The position numbers and the translations under genes are program-made. Shown here piece after piece: positions 1 through 8,674 of a DNA stretch of 64,000 nucleotides; position 1 is the first letter of the stretch, and every line of letters begins with the position of its first letter. Under the pieces are notes generated by a model. That model was not told the origin of the DNA, made no database searches, and saw only the letters and a program-made list of their open reading frames with translations. This DNA comes from an uncultured Pseudoflavonifractor sp. (GTDB taxonomy: Bacteria; Bacillota; Clostridia; Oscillospirales; Oscillospiraceae): the NCBI GenBank assembly GCA_947651395.1, contig CANSYW010000004.1, forward strand, positions 58,048-122,047, read 5' to 3'.

Positions 1-1
1 C

Positions 2-799
2 TTCTGCCGCCATGCGGATATCGTACTGCCCGCCTGCTCCTCCTTTGAGCGGGGTGAGGTAAAGTCCTACCCCGGCGGCTACATCAACTACACAAGTCCC
101 GCCATTGCGCCCCTCTATGAGAGCAGGGACGATGTGGCCATCATTACCATGACCGCCAATGCGCTGGGACTGGACGATCCCCTTCTGCGCGCGGGCTACG
201 ACATCTCGGTCAAGCACATCTACCGGGATGTGCCTCTGGATCTGGATGAGGTGAAGGCGGCCGGTCTGCCCTCCAAAGTGGAGTGCGGGGCGGGGAGAGA
301 CTACTTTGCCGCCCCGCTGAATACCCCCACGGGGAAGATCGAGCTCTACAGCGAGCGCATTGCCAAATATGAGGCTGACTATGGCCTGGATCCCCTGCCG
401 GTCTTCTCCGACGGTTTTGACTGCCCTCCCACGGCGGAGTTTCCCATGAGTCTGATCACGGGGGGACGGCTGACCAACGCCGTCCACTCCCGGCTCCACG
501 ATGTGCCCTGGCTGCGGGATCTGCGCCCTGAGCCGGCGGCGGATATCCACCCGGAGGACGCCAGGCGGCTGGGGATCGCCCAGGGCGACGAGATCTGCCT
601 GGTCACACGCCTGGGCCGGATCCGGGTCAAGGCCAACCTCAGCGCCATCTCCGCCCCCGGCGAGGTCAACTTCTACCACGGCTACCGGGAGGCAAACGTC
701 AACGAGATCATCCCCAAAGAGCATCTGGATCCCTATTCCGGGTTTCCCGGCTATAAGCAGCTGCGCTGCCGGGTGGAGAAGGCGGAGGTGACGATGTGA
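2..799 (+). CDS. Molybdopterin oxidoreductase, catalytic subunit, C-terminal part
   Basis: The reading frame is already open at the left edge, so only the last 265 residues are visible. They match the end of a large molybdopterin-guanine-dinucleotide oxidoreductase (DMSO reductase superfamily). A segment reading TPTGKIELYSE leads into the C-terminal dinucleotide-binding domain (roughly residues 130-260), with HPEDARRLGI and a GEVNFYHG turn typical of that fold. The next gene overlaps its stop by four bases and encodes an iron-sulfur electron-transfer subunit, so the two form a complex. Substrate cannot be read from this fragment: thiosulfate or polysulfide reductases, acetylene hydratase and transhydroxylases share this architecture. 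No NrfD-type membrane anchor follows, so the enzyme may be soluble. TRAP transport and PrpD-family genes downstream suggest organic-acid catabolism (inference). Confidence 0.85.
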   Translation, partial: FCRHADIVLPACSSFERGEVKSYPGGYINYTSPAIAPLYESRDDVAIITMTANALGLDDPLLRAGYDISVKHIYRDVPLDLDEVKAAGLPSKVECGAGRDYFAAPLNTPTGKIELYSERIAKYEADYGLDPLPVFSDGFDCPPTAEFPMSLITGGRLTNAVHSRLHDVPWLRDLRPEPAADIHPEDARRLGIAQGDEICLVTRLGRIRVKANLSAISAPGEVNFYHGYREANVNEIIPKEHLDPYSGFPGYKQLRCRVEKAEVTM

Positions 800-1305
800 G
801 CTATATCTTTGTGCTGGATACGAAGCGGTGTATCGGCTGCGGGGCCTGCGCCGTGGCCTGTATGGATCAGAACGATCTGGAGCCCCGGCAGGGGGATCCG
901 GTTTTCCGCCGATGCTTTACGGTGGAAAAGGGGGAGAATAAGTATGACCCTGTGACCTATATGTCCATGAGCTGTATGCACTGTAAGGACGCGCCCTGTA
1001 TTCAGGGCTGTCCCTCCGGGTGCCTGAAAAAGGATCCGGAGACCGGCTTTACCGTCTATGACAACACCAACTGCATCGGCTGCCACTCCTGCGCCATGGC
1101 CTGTCCCTTTGCCGCGCCGGGCTTTGGCCGGGAGGGGAAGATGGTCAAGTGCGACGGCTGTATTGAGCGGGTCCGCCAGGGCCTGCAGCCTGCCTGTGTC
1201 AAAGTCTGCCCCTATCAGGCCCTGTCTCTGGTATCTCAGGAGGAGTTTGAACAAAGGAACCGGGAGAAAAAGGCGCGATTGCTGGCATATACGGCCCTGA
1301 TCTGA
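796..1305 (+). CDS. 4Fe-4S ferredoxin-type electron transfer subunit
   Basis: This 169-residue protein belongs to the DmsB/PhsB family of polyferredoxins that pass electrons to or from a molybdopterin catalytic subunit. Sixteen cysteines fall into four groups: C12/C15/C18/C22, C60/C63/C68/C72, C93/C96/C99/C103 and C119/C122/C134/C138, enough for four [4Fe-4S] clusters. The start is a GTG overlapping the stop of the molybdopterin subunit, with GGAGG-like purines just upstream, indicating translational coupling. The protein is shorter than many DmsB proteins and has no signal peptide. No membrane anchor gene follows; instead a gap with a weak hairpin leads to a TRAP transporter. Confidence 0.92.
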   Translation: MSYIFVLDTKRCIGCGACAVACMDQNDLEPRQGDPVFRRCFTVEKGENKYDPVTYMSMSCMHCKDAPCIQGCPSGCLKKDPETGFTVYDNTNCIGCHSCAMACPFAAPGFGREGKMVKCDGCIERVRQGLQPACVKVCPYQALSLVSQEEFEQRNREKKARLLAYTALI

Positions 1306-1310
1306 TCAGA

Positions 1311-1330
1311 CGTCCCAACGATAAGGGACG
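1311..1330 (+). terminator. Weak hairpin after the oxidoreductase pair
   Basis: An inverted repeat CGTCCC/GGGACG separated by eight bases lies six bases after the iron-sulfur subunit stop. No T-tract follows, so it may be a weak terminator or processing hairpin separating this pair from the TRAP genes. Confidence 0.35.
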
Positions 1331-1454
1331 GCGATTTCCACGTTGTGTTCCGGAAAGGCCGGCGGCGGTGCTTTCCGACACGTTGTTAGCACATCCCCAG
1401 CAGAGCACGAAGTTCCATACGGCCCCAAAACAAAAAACCAAGGAGGAAGAAAAA

Positions 1455-2546
1455 ATGAAAAAGATCCTTACCCTCACGTTGTCTGTGGCCATGACAGTGT
1501 CCCTGCTCGCCGGATGCGGCGGCTTTGGCTCCGGTCAGAAAACGACCCCCGCACCCGCCGCCTCCCAGGGACAGGGAGGACAGCAGACCGAGGCAGCTGA
1601 CTATCCCACCGCCGAAAAGCCCCTCACCGTCAAGCTGGGTTATTCCGCACCCCCCAACTCCATTACCGACGTAAACTTCCAGATGTATGCCGAGGCCGTA
1701 AAAGAGGGCACCGGCGGCGCCGTGCTCTTTGAGCTCTATCCCAACAGCCAGCTGGGCAACGAGACGGTGATGATGGAGGGGGTCCTGAGCGGCACCATTG
1801 AGGCGGCCGCCCTGAGCGCCAACACCATGGCCACCGCCGTGCCTGAGATGAACGCCCTGTGCCTGCCCTTCCTGGTGCCCACCTATCAGGACTTCTGGAA
1901 CATTGTCACCAACGAGGAGTTCCGGGAGGGGATGAACAAGGTACTGCTTCCCAAGGGAGTCGAGTTCCTCACCACCAGCACCACTGCCCCCCGGGCCGTT
2001 ACCACCAAGAACCCCATGCGTACCCCGGAGGATTTTAAGGGGCAGAAGATCCGGGTCATGGACGGCAATATCTATACCGATATTTTTGCCACCTTCGGCT
2101 GCGGCACCACCGTAATGCCCTTCCCCGAGTGCTATGCCGGCCTCCAGCAGGGCGTGATCGACGGTCTTGACGTGGATCTGGGTATGAGCGTGTCCATGAA
2201 GTTCTTTGAGGTGGCCAAGTACCACACCGATACCAACCACGTGTTCCACGCCACCTGCGTTGTGATCAACAACGGCGTGATGTCCAAGCTCTCTGAGGAG
2301 CAGAAGACGGTGCTGCGTGACAGCGCCAGCGTCATCTGGGACACCGGTCTGGAGCGCATGGAGGCTGATTTTGCCGATAAGGCGGCCAAGGCCGCGGAGA
2401 TGGACGTGGAGCTCATCCATCTGGATGAGGCCGAGCGGGCCGTTTTCCGTGAGGCCTGCCAGCCCGTTTACGACAAGTATAAGGATATTATCGGCGAGGA
2501 GTTCTACAATTGGTATACGGAGCTGGTGGCGTCCAAGATCGCCTGA
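1455..2546 (+). CDS. dctP: TRAP transporter solute-binding lipoprotein (DctP family)
   Basis: This is the extracytoplasmic substrate-capture component of a tripartite ATP-independent periplasmic transporter. The chosen ATG follows an AGGAGG site and gives a 363-residue protein with a lipoprotein signal ending LLAGC (Cys21), as expected for a Gram-positive cell that tethers the binding protein to the membrane. A low-complexity Ala/Pro/Gln linker follows, then the DctP fold, with the family features TTTAPRAVTTKNP and an FPECYAGLQQGVIDGLD segment (the conserved helix contacting carboxylate ligands). The dctQ and dctM genes follow immediately. The ligand is probably a dicarboxylate or related organic acid but cannot be fixed from sequence. 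A second, separate TRAP system lies near 49-52 kb on the other strand. Confidence 0.93.
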   Translation: MKKILTLTLSVAMTVSLLAGCGGFGSGQKTTPAPAASQGQGGQQTEAADYPTAEKPLTVKLGYSAPPNSITDVNFQMYAEAVKEGTGGAVLFELYPNSQLGNETVMMEGVLSGTIEAAALSANTMATAVPEMNALCLPFLVPTYQDFWNIVTNEEFREGMNKVLLPKGVEFLTTSTTAPRAVTTKNPMRTPEDFKGQKIRVMDGNIYTDIFATFGCGTTVMPFPECYAGLQQGVIDGLDVDLGMSVSMKFFEVAKYHTDTNHVFHATCVVINNGVMSKLSEEQKTVLRDSASVIWDTGLERMEADFADKAAKAAEMDVELIHLDEAERAVFREACQPVYDKYKDIIGEEFYNWYTELVASKIA

Positions 2547-2563
2547 TGGGAGGTTTCTGAGCC

Positions 2564-3061
2564 ATGAGCGTTATGAAAAAGCTCTATGACCTGTTATGTG
2601 GCTTTGAAAAAGTGTTTTTCAGCGTACTGTTTCTCTTCCTGTCCTTTGCCATTGTGGCCGAGGTCCTCATGCGGAAGATGACGGCCAACGGGTTCCCATG
2701 GCTGGAGGAGCTGTGCCGGTATTCCTTTATTGTGGTCTCCTTCCTGGGCAGCAGCATTGCCGTCACCTCGGATGAGCACCCCAGAATGACGGCGCTGCAC
2801 TCTGTGGTGGGGCCCAGGGCCAGGCTGGTGCTGATCCTTGTGTCTGACGTTATCTGCACGCTGTTTTTTGCCTATATGATCCCCTTTGCCCTTCAACAGA
2901 CGGGCAACTCCTACCTGATGGGAACGCTGACCTCCACGATCCAGCTGCCCTTGTTCATCTTTTTCGCGGTGGTGCCCCTGGCCTTCGCGGGGATGATCGT
3001 GCGCTACTGCTTCCGGATGTGGGAGACGGTAAAAAAGCTGAGAGGAGGGGCTGAGACATGA
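2564..3061 (+). CDS. dctQ: TRAP transporter small permease (DctQ family)
   Basis: A 165-residue membrane protein with four predicted hydrophobic segments, the usual size and topology of a DctQ small subunit. The region WLEELCRYSF followed by SFLGSSIAV is characteristic of the family. It sits 17 bases after dctP and overlaps the dctM start by the four-base ATGA arrangement, so the three transporter proteins are made from one transcript. DctQ bridges the binding protein and the large permease; it has no catalytic motif of its own. Confidence 0.93.
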   Translation: MSVMKKLYDLLCGFEKVFFSVLFLFLSFAIVAEVLMRKMTANGFPWLEELCRYSFIVVSFLGSSIAVTSDEHPRMTALHSVVGPRARLVLILVSDVICTLFFAYMIPFALQQTGNSYLMGTLTSTIQLPLFIFFAVVPLAFAGMIVRYCFRMWETVKKLRGGAET

Positions 3062-4326
3062 TCGTGATCGCGCTGTTTTTCCTGCTGCTGGTGCTGGGCC
3101 TTCCCATTGGCTTTATCATTCTCATGTCGGCCACCGCGGGTGTGGCCACCACCACCTCCACCTCAATGCTCATTGTAATCCAGCAGCTGTTCGGAGGACT
3201 CAATAACTCCGTACTGCTGGCCATCCCCTTCTTTATCATCGCCGGAAACCTGGCGGCCAAGGGAGAGACCTCAGGGCACCTGATCAAGGTGATGAACGTT
3301 CTCTTCGGCCGGATCAAGGGCGGCCCGGTGATCGCGGCCATCTTCGCCTGCACCTTCTTCGCCGCCATTTCAGGCTCCAGCGTGGCCACCATTGTGGCCA
3401 TCGGCAGTATCATGATCCCCGGACTGATCAAGGCGGGCTATCCGGAGAAGCTGGCCATCGGCGTCATCTGCGCGGCGGGCTCCATCGGGATCCTGATCCC
3501 GCCCAGCAGTCCCATGATCTCCATCTGTGTGGCCATGGAGACCTCTGTGGGCAAGCAGTTTATGGCGGGCTTTATTCCCGGTGTACTGCTGGCCATCGCC
3601 TGGAGCGCCTATGTCTGGCTGGTATCCCGGAAGCACAACTACGGCACCACCGAGACCTACACCAGGCAGGAGGTCAAAACGATCCTCATCAAGGCCATCC
3701 CTGCCCTCATCTTCCCGGTGATCGTGCTGGGCTCCATCTATACCGGCTGGGCCACCGCCACTGAGGCCTCGGCCATCTCTGTGGTCTATGTTCTGTTTAT
3801 TGAGATATTCATCTACCGCACCCTGGACTTCAAGGCGCTGCCCACCGTAGTTTATAAGGCGCTGGTCACCTCGGCCACCGTGACCATCGTGATTGGCTGC
3901 GCCAAGGTGTTGGACTGGCTGGTGACGGTCAACCAGATCCCCTCCATGATCGTGGAGTTCCTGACCACGTATGTCAATTCCCCCATTCTCTTTATCCTGC
4001 TGATCAACCTGATCTTTATCGTGGCCGGGTGCTTCATGAACCTGATCTCCCTGGTGGTCATTCTCAGTCCCATTCTGATGCCCGCCCTGGCCTATTTCGG
4101 AGTGGATCCCATCCACTTCGGCATCATCGCCATCATGAACGCCCAGATCGGCTTTGTCACACCCCCCTTCGGCACCAATCTGTTCGTCACCATGAACATC
4201 TCCGACCGGTCCCTGGGACAGGTCAGCAGAGCTACCATGCCCTTTACCATAATCCTGTTGCTGTTGACCGTCCTCTTTTCCTTCGTGCCCCAGATCTCCC
4301 TGTGGCTGCCCAGTATGATGAAATAG
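3058..4326 (+). CDS. dctM: TRAP transporter large permease (DctM family)
   Basis: A 422-residue integral membrane protein of the DctM family, which forms the ion-coupled transport channel. It begins inside the dctQ stop codon. Conserved family segments are visible, including AISGSSVATIVAIGSIMIP around residues 100-120, the helix starting GSIGILIPPSSP, and near the C-terminus the FGTNLFV region. Length is typical (about 425). Energy normally comes from a sodium gradient. The gene completes a contiguous dctPQM transporter feeding the enzymes encoded downstream. Confidence 0.95.
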   Translation: MIVIALFFLLLVLGLPIGFIILMSATAGVATTTSTSMLIVIQQLFGGLNNSVLLAIPFFIIAGNLAAKGETSGHLIKVMNVLFGRIKGGPVIAAIFACTFFAAISGSSVATIVAIGSIMIPGLIKAGYPEKLAIGVICAAGSIGILIPPSSPMISICVAMETSVGKQFMAGFIPGVLLAIAWSAYVWLVSRKHNYGTTETYTRQEVKTILIKAIPALIFPVIVLGSIYTGWATATEASAISVVYVLFIEIFIYRTLDFKALPTVVYKALVTSATVTIVIGCAKVLDWLVTVNQIPSMIVEFLTTYVNSPILFILLINLIFIVAGCFMNLISLVVILSPILMPALAYFGVDPIHFGIIAIMNAQIGFVTPPFGTNLFVTMNISDRSLGQVSRATMPFTIILLLLTVLFSFVPQISLWLPSMMK

Positions 4327-4413
4327 CAAGCCGGATCGCAGACCGGGGCAGCCCGTCTGCTCCCGGAGGAGGAAGCGGGCCGCCACGGCACAAAACAAAA
4401 AGGAGTTTTTGCT

Positions 4414-5826
4414 ATGGCCTTCCAAGATCCCACCCTTTCCACCCACTACACACAGACCCTGGCCGAGTACGCCTGGAATTTGAAATATGAAGATCTGCCC
4501 GACGAGGTGGTGGAGCGGGCCAAGTGCATTTTGATCCACACCTTCGGCGCCGCCCTGGCCTCCAGCGGGGTGGACATGTCCCGCAAGGCCATTGAGACGG
4601 GCAAGGCCTTCAACGGCGGCGCCGGCGGCGGAGCCACCGCCTGGATCGACGGCGCGCCCCTGTCCATGGCCAACGCTGCCTTTGTCAACGGCACCCTGTC
4701 CGATATGCTGGACTGGGAGGACTGTGCCTGGACGGGCCATCCCGCCGCCGGGGTAATCCCGGTGGCCTGGGCGGTGGCCGAGGCGCAGAAGAAAAGCGGC
4801 AAGGATCTCATCACCGCCATTGTGGCCGCCTATGAGGTCTATACCCGGATCGCCATGGCGGTTCAGGATCCCAAGGGTCAGGAGGCGGGACATGGCTGGG
4901 GACTGGTGAGCTGGCAGATCTTCGGGGCCATTATCCCCGCCTGTAAGCTGCTGGATCTGGACGCGGAGCAGATCAACCAGGCCATCGGCTTCGGCACCTC
5001 CTGCAGTACCATTCCCGCCAGTCTGCACAACACCACCATGTCGGACGCCTATCACTATGAGCACGGCTTCCGGGCCCACAGCGGCGTGGCCATCGCCCAC
5101 GCGGTGAAAAACGGGGTGATGAACTATAAGAACGCCCTGGACTACAAGACGGCCTACGCCATCCACATGACCCCTGACGAGGCCCCCGAGTGGTACACCC
5201 GGGATCTGGGCAAGCGGTGGCTCATCATGGAGACCCTGCTCAAGCACTGGCCCGCCAATATGTGGGTGCAGACCCCGGTGGAGCTGGCCCATGTGCTCAC
5301 CGAGAAGTATCAGCTCAAGCCTGAGGAGATCCAGGAGATCATCATCGACCCGCCCACCGCCAAGCGGATGGCCTTTGCCCCCGACGGCTATACCTCTCTG
5401 ACCCACGCCCAGTTCTCCATCCCCTACGCGGTCTCGGTGGCCATCCACCATCCCCGGCCCGGCGCCTATTGGTACAGCCCCGAAAATATGACCGACCCCA
5501 GCATTCTTGAGCTGGCCGGAAAGGTCCATGCCGGCCCCAGCCAGCAGCACACCCTTCGGGGCTCCTTTAAGCTGATGCAGGACGGCAGCTATCCCATGAA
5601 GACCCTCACCGTCATCACCAAGGACGGCCGGATCCTGTCCGAGAGCATGGACCGCCATCCCGGCCACCCTTACAACATGATGACCCGGGAGGAGCTGGGA
5701 GAGCGTTTCCTTCTCCAGTCGGAGGGGGTACACGACCGGGAAAAGGCGGAAAAGGCGCTGGCGGCCTTCTGGGATGTGGAAAACTGTCCCGACGTCTCCG
5801 CCCTGGCCCATTTCCTGCACCGGTGA
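4414..5826 (+). CDS. MmgE/PrpD family protein
   Basis: A 470-residue member of the MmgE/PrpD family, which includes 2-methylcitrate dehydratase, cis-aconitate decarboxylase and iminodisuccinate epimerase. The all-helical N-terminal domain carries the family segment NGTLSDMLDWEDCAWTGHPA at about residues 89-108, and the C-terminal alpha/beta domain follows from about residue 270. The start is an ATG eight bases after AAGGAG. An 87-base gap separates it from dctM, and the next gene overlaps its stop. Reaction cannot be assigned by sequence alone; dehydration or isomerisation of a tri- or dicarboxylate brought in by the adjacent TRAP transporter is the likeliest role (inference). Confidence 0.88.
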   Translation: MAFQDPTLSTHYTQTLAEYAWNLKYEDLPDEVVERAKCILIHTFGAALASSGVDMSRKAIETGKAFNGGAGGGATAWIDGAPLSMANAAFVNGTLSDMLDWEDCAWTGHPAAGVIPVAWAVAEAQKKSGKDLITAIVAAYEVYTRIAMAVQDPKGQEAGHGWGLVSWQIFGAIIPACKLLDLDAEQINQAIGFGTSCSTIPASLHNTTMSDAYHYEHGFRAHSGVAIAHAVKNGVMNYKNALDYKTAYAIHMTPDEAPEWYTRDLGKRWLIMETLLKHWPANMWVQTPVELAHVLTEKYQLKPEEIQEIIIDPPTAKRMAFAPDGYTSLTHAQFSIPYAVSVAIHHPRPGAYWYSPENMTDPSILELAGKVHAGPSQQHTLRGSFKLMQDGSYPMKTLTVITKDGRILSESMDRHPGHPYNMMTREELGERFLLQSEGVHDREKAEKALAAFWDVENCPDVSALAHFLHR

Positions 5827-6527
5827 GCGGATCAAAGATCGGGCTGATCTTTCCGGCGGGAGGCAGAAAGAGCCCTGAGGAGGAGATCGGGCGTTACCTG
5901 CCGGAGGATATGGCCCTGATATCCCATCAGATCCGATTTGATCAGATCAGCCCCCAGGGCCTCACGGAGATGGGGGAGCGGGTGGAGGGAGCCGCGGTGG
6001 AGCTGGCGAAGCAGGGGGTCAGTCTGGTGCTCTTCTGCTGCACCTCGGGCAGCTTTATCGGTGGGATTGGATATGACGCGCGGCTCATGGAGCGGATGGA
6101 GGCGGCCACCGGCCTTCCCGCCCTCACCACCAGCACCGCCGTCGTGGCGGCCCTTCGGGCGCTGGAGATCAGAAGGCTGTCCATGGGGACGCCCTATCCC
6201 GACCCGGTCAATGAGGCGGAGATCGATTTTCTGGCCAGGAGCGGTGTCCGGGTGGTGAAGGCGAAGGGGCTGGGGATCGAGCGGCCGCCCCTGGTCTCCC
6301 AGACCCCGCCGGAGCGGCTGATTCAGCTGGCGGAGGAGATCGTGTGTCCGGAGGCCCAGGCCATATTTTTAAGCTGTACCGGGCTGATCGTGATGGACCT
6401 GATCCCCCGCCTGGAGCGGCTTCACCACAGGCCGGTGATCACCAGCAATCAGGCCACCCTTTGGATGGCCCTGAAACGGCTGGGGGCGGAGGCCAAACGT
6501 CCTCCGGGCCGGCTGTTTGACAGATGA
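5823..6527 (+). CDS. Asp/Glu racemase superfamily protein (maleate isomerase-like)
   Basis: A 234-residue protein of the Asp/Glu/hydantoin racemase superfamily, closest in layout to maleate cis-trans isomerase and arylmalonate decarboxylase. Two cysteines in the expected catalytic contexts are seen: Cys73 in FCCTSGSF and Cys185 in LSCTGL. The C-terminal VITSNQATLWMALKRLG is a hallmark of the maleate isomerase branch. The GTG start overlaps the PrpD-family stop by four bases, so the two proteins are co-translated and probably act on successive intermediates. Two hairpins close the transcript. Whether it isomerises, racemises or decarboxylates is not decided by sequence. Confidence 0.85.
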   Translation: MSGSKIGLIFPAGGRKSPEEEIGRYLPEDMALISHQIRFDQISPQGLTEMGERVEGAAVELAKQGVSLVLFCCTSGSFIGGIGYDARLMERMEAATGLPALTTSTAVVAALRALEIRRLSMGTPYPDPVNEAEIDFLARSGVRVVKAKGLGIERPPLVSQTPPERLIQLAEEIVCPEAQAIFLSCTGLIVMDLIPRLERLHHRPVITSNQATLWMALKRLGAEAKRPPGRLFDR

Positions 6528-6530
6528 TCA

Positions 6531-6587
6531 GGGGCTCCCATGGGAGCCCCAAAGAAAAAATGCGGCCGCCCCAGGTTCTGGGGCGGC
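6531..6587 (+). terminator. Two consecutive terminator-like hairpins
   Basis: A perfect 20-base palindrome (GGGGCTCCCA then its complement) occupies 6531-6550 and is followed by AAAGAAAAAA. A second hairpin, GCCGCCCCAG / CTGGGGCGGC with a three-base loop, occupies 6565-6587. Neither has a T-tract on the + strand. They probably attenuate transcription between the catabolic operon and the MFS gene. Confidence 0.6.
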
Positions 6588-6608
6588 TGCGCTTGAGGTG
6601 AAAGAGGA

Positions 6609-7772
6609 TTGAATCGACCGGTTCCCGGGGTCATGAGGACCCTCACCATTTTGGCGCCCTCCTTTGCGCTGATGTCCGTCTCCGCCCTGTCCCCCGCCCT
6701 GGGGAAGATCGCCCAGGCCTTTCCGGAGCTGAGCGTCTCCGCCGTCCAGCTGCTGTGTACCATTCCCTCTCTGGTGGGCTTTCCCCTGATCCTGCTCTCG
6801 GGCAGACTGGCAAGGGTCTTCACCAAAAAGCAGATCCTCTCGGTCTCCCTGGGCCTGATGCTGGCGGGAGGGCTGCTGCCGCTTCTGGCGGGAGGGGGCT
6901 ATCCCCTTCTGGTCATCGCCTCGGTGCTCTATGGGGTGGGCTTTGGGGGGATCTCCCCCATGACCACCGCCCTGATCCACGAGCACTGTCCGCCGGAGCG
7001 GCAGGCGGGCATGATGGGACTGCAATCGGCCGCCATCGGGATCGGCGGGGTCTTCTTCTCCTACCTGGGCGGCATATTGGCAAATGTGGGCTGGCGATAC
7101 AGCTACCTGGCCTTTTTGCTTTTGGCGCCGGTGCTGCTGCTGACCCTCTGCCTGCCCAAGGGAAGCGTGGCCCGGCGGGAAAAGGGGAGGGGCGGGCTGA
7201 TGAGTCCCGGCTTTGCCTATTACCTGGGACACGGGCTGCTGCTCAACTGTTTTATCGGCGTGTTTCTGACCAATATCTCCATGCTGGTGCAGGAGACCGG
7301 TCTGGGCGGTGCGGAGACCGCGGGAAGCCTCACGGCCCTCTACTCAGTGGCGGGGATCGTGGGCGGCCTTGCCGCCGGGCGGCTGATCGGGAGGCTGGGG
7401 CGGTACATGCTGGGTGCGATCACCATGGTCTGCGCGCTGGGGATGCTGGCCCTCTGGCACGGCGGAGGGATGGCCCCCGTGCTGTTGGGGACCTCCCTGC
7501 TGGGGGCCATGTACGCCATGCGGATGCCGGCGGGCTATACCGGCTCCATCCGCATGGTTCCGGAGGAGGGGGCCACCATGGCCATCTCCCTCTACTGCTG
7601 TTTTGCCCAGCTGGGAAACTTCCTCTCGCCTCTGGTGATCCAAAGGCTTTCCCCCGGGGACGCCGCCCCCACCCGGTTTCTCACCGCCGGGGTACTGCTG
7701 GGCGGCCTGACCCTGATCGCCTTTGGCCGGGAGATATGGATGAAGCGAATAAAGGATCAGCTACTTCCATAA
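6609..7772 (+). CDS. Major facilitator superfamily transporter
   Basis: A 387-residue protein with about twelve hydrophobic helices and MFS family traits: a glycine-rich first helix, GRLARVFTKKQIL in the loop after helix 2, and a second-half GRLIGRLGRYMLG loop. The TTG start is preferred because GAGGTG lies eight bases upstream; the first ATG is at 6633 and lacks such a site. Substrate is unknown. Its position after the TRAP/PrpD/racemase genes suggests export of a product or uptake of a related acid. A 14-bp hairpin ends the transcript. Confidence 0.85.
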   Translation: MNRPVPGVMRTLTILAPSFALMSVSALSPALGKIAQAFPELSVSAVQLLCTIPSLVGFPLILLSGRLARVFTKKQILSVSLGLMLAGGLLPLLAGGGYPLLVIASVLYGVGFGGISPMTTALIHEHCPPERQAGMMGLQSAAIGIGGVFFSYLGGILANVGWRYSYLAFLLLAPVLLLTLCLPKGSVARREKGRGGLMSPGFAYYLGHGLLLNCFIGVFLTNISMLVQETGLGGAETAGSLTALYSVAGIVGGLAAGRLIGRLGRYMLGAITMVCALGMLALWHGGGMAPVLLGTSLLGAMYAMRMPAGYTGSIRMVPEEGATMAISLYCCFAQLGNFLSPLVIQRLSPGDAAPTRFLTAGVLLGGLTLIAFGREIWMKRIKDQLLP

Positions 7773-7787
7773 TGGAAAATAAAAAAC

Positions 7788-7823
7788 TAAGGGCACCTTC
7801 CGAAATTCTGGAAGGTGCCCTTA
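7788..7823. terminator. Bidirectional terminator between convergent genes
   Basis: A perfect 14-bp stem (TAAGGGCACCTTCC with its complement, eight-base loop) lies between the MFS gene and the oppositely oriented three-gene operon. A-rich sequence on its left supplies a T-rich tail for minus-strand transcripts. Confidence 0.85.
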
Positions 7824-7837
7824 GACATGCGCTGAAA

Positions 7838-8674
7838 TTAATTATATGGATGCTTTCCGATGTGACCGACTAAAATCTTGCTGTCATCTCCAATTGCGGA
7901 GTTTTCCCAACTGAAGTAAATACGCAGATCGGAATCCCGACGAAGCAGTTTTGTGTGTGGAGAGCATAGTGCAGGTCGTACCCCTCTGCCATCTGAATGG
8001 GGAAAGAAAAATGTAAGGTCTTTGTTGTGCGAGGCCTTGTCAGGGCTGCAGTCAAGAAGTTGCCCCCGCAAGGCCTGGTATGCCAGTTCAATATTTGGAT
8101 GGCAGCGCCTGTATATGTCAAGGGCCGTGTCGTTTAAAACGCTTAAATCGTGAACGATGGCTGTCCTTATTTCTTTTTGTTGGAAACGCTTGATCCCCCG
8201 GAGACCGGTTTCGATATCTACTGAGAAAACGATATCGGGAAAACAGGTGGGCATGAATGCCGAAAAATTCACCGGGTTTTGGATCTCACACAGAAGATGT
8301 CTGCGGAGCGCCAAATATTCTTTTGCGGTCAAGGCGTAGTCTCTGGGCCGGACAGGGATTGCATAGAAGAGAAGATAAAGCGTGCTGTCTGCGGCTGTAC
8401 CGGAGTCCTGGCGCATGGTGCCGATGGTGCGCATCAATAATTCCTTTTCACTGTAGAGAGGATCGTCCTCGTTTTTACTGTAGAGATCCATCACTCGAAC
8501 TCCGGGCAATATCTCCTGCTCAAAAATTGAATCAGGATAGCAGGCACCCTCCAGTTCGGGAATCTGCTCGACCATCTGGCTGAATTGGTGTACTGAGTCG
8601 GCAAACAGGTTATCAGAAAAACTGCCGGAGGAAAGAGAAAAGGACTCGGGCAAGGCAAAATTTTTAACGTTCAT
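7838..8674 (-). CDS. Hypothetical protein, third gene of DUF262/DUF3696 operon
   Basis: A 278-residue protein not recognised as any named family. It has no signal peptide or membrane segment and looks like a soluble mixed alpha/beta protein. The central part is rich in charged and aromatic residues. The C-terminus, roughly residues 215-278, appears beta-rich (RRDSDLRIYFSWE, then SKILVGHIGKHPYN) and could be a small separate domain. The ATG overlaps the stop of the AAA ATPase by four bases, so it is translationally coupled and is a fixed member of the operon rather than a passenger. By position it could be an effector, an inhibitor or a specificity subunit; nothing in the sequence decides. Confidence 0.7.
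   Translation of the reverse strand: MNVKNFALPESFSLSSGSFSDNLFADSVHQFSQMVEQIPELEGACYPDSIFEQEILPGVRVMDLYSKNEDDPLYSEKELLMRTIGTMRQDSGTAADSTLYLLFYAIPVRPRDYALTAKEYLALRRHLLCEIQNPVNFSAFMPTCFPDIVFSVDIETGLRGIKRFQQKEIRTAIVHDLSVLNDTALDIYRRCHPNIELAYQALRGQLLDCSPDKASHNKDLTFFFPHSDGRGVRPALCSPHTKLLRRDSDLRIYFSWENSAIGDDSKILVGHIGKHPYN

Noticed and set aside
3370..5835. An 821-codon minus-strand frame opposite dctM and the PrpD-family gene
   Set aside because: Overlaps two well-supported genes; its His/Asp/Gly-rich product has no recognisable fold.
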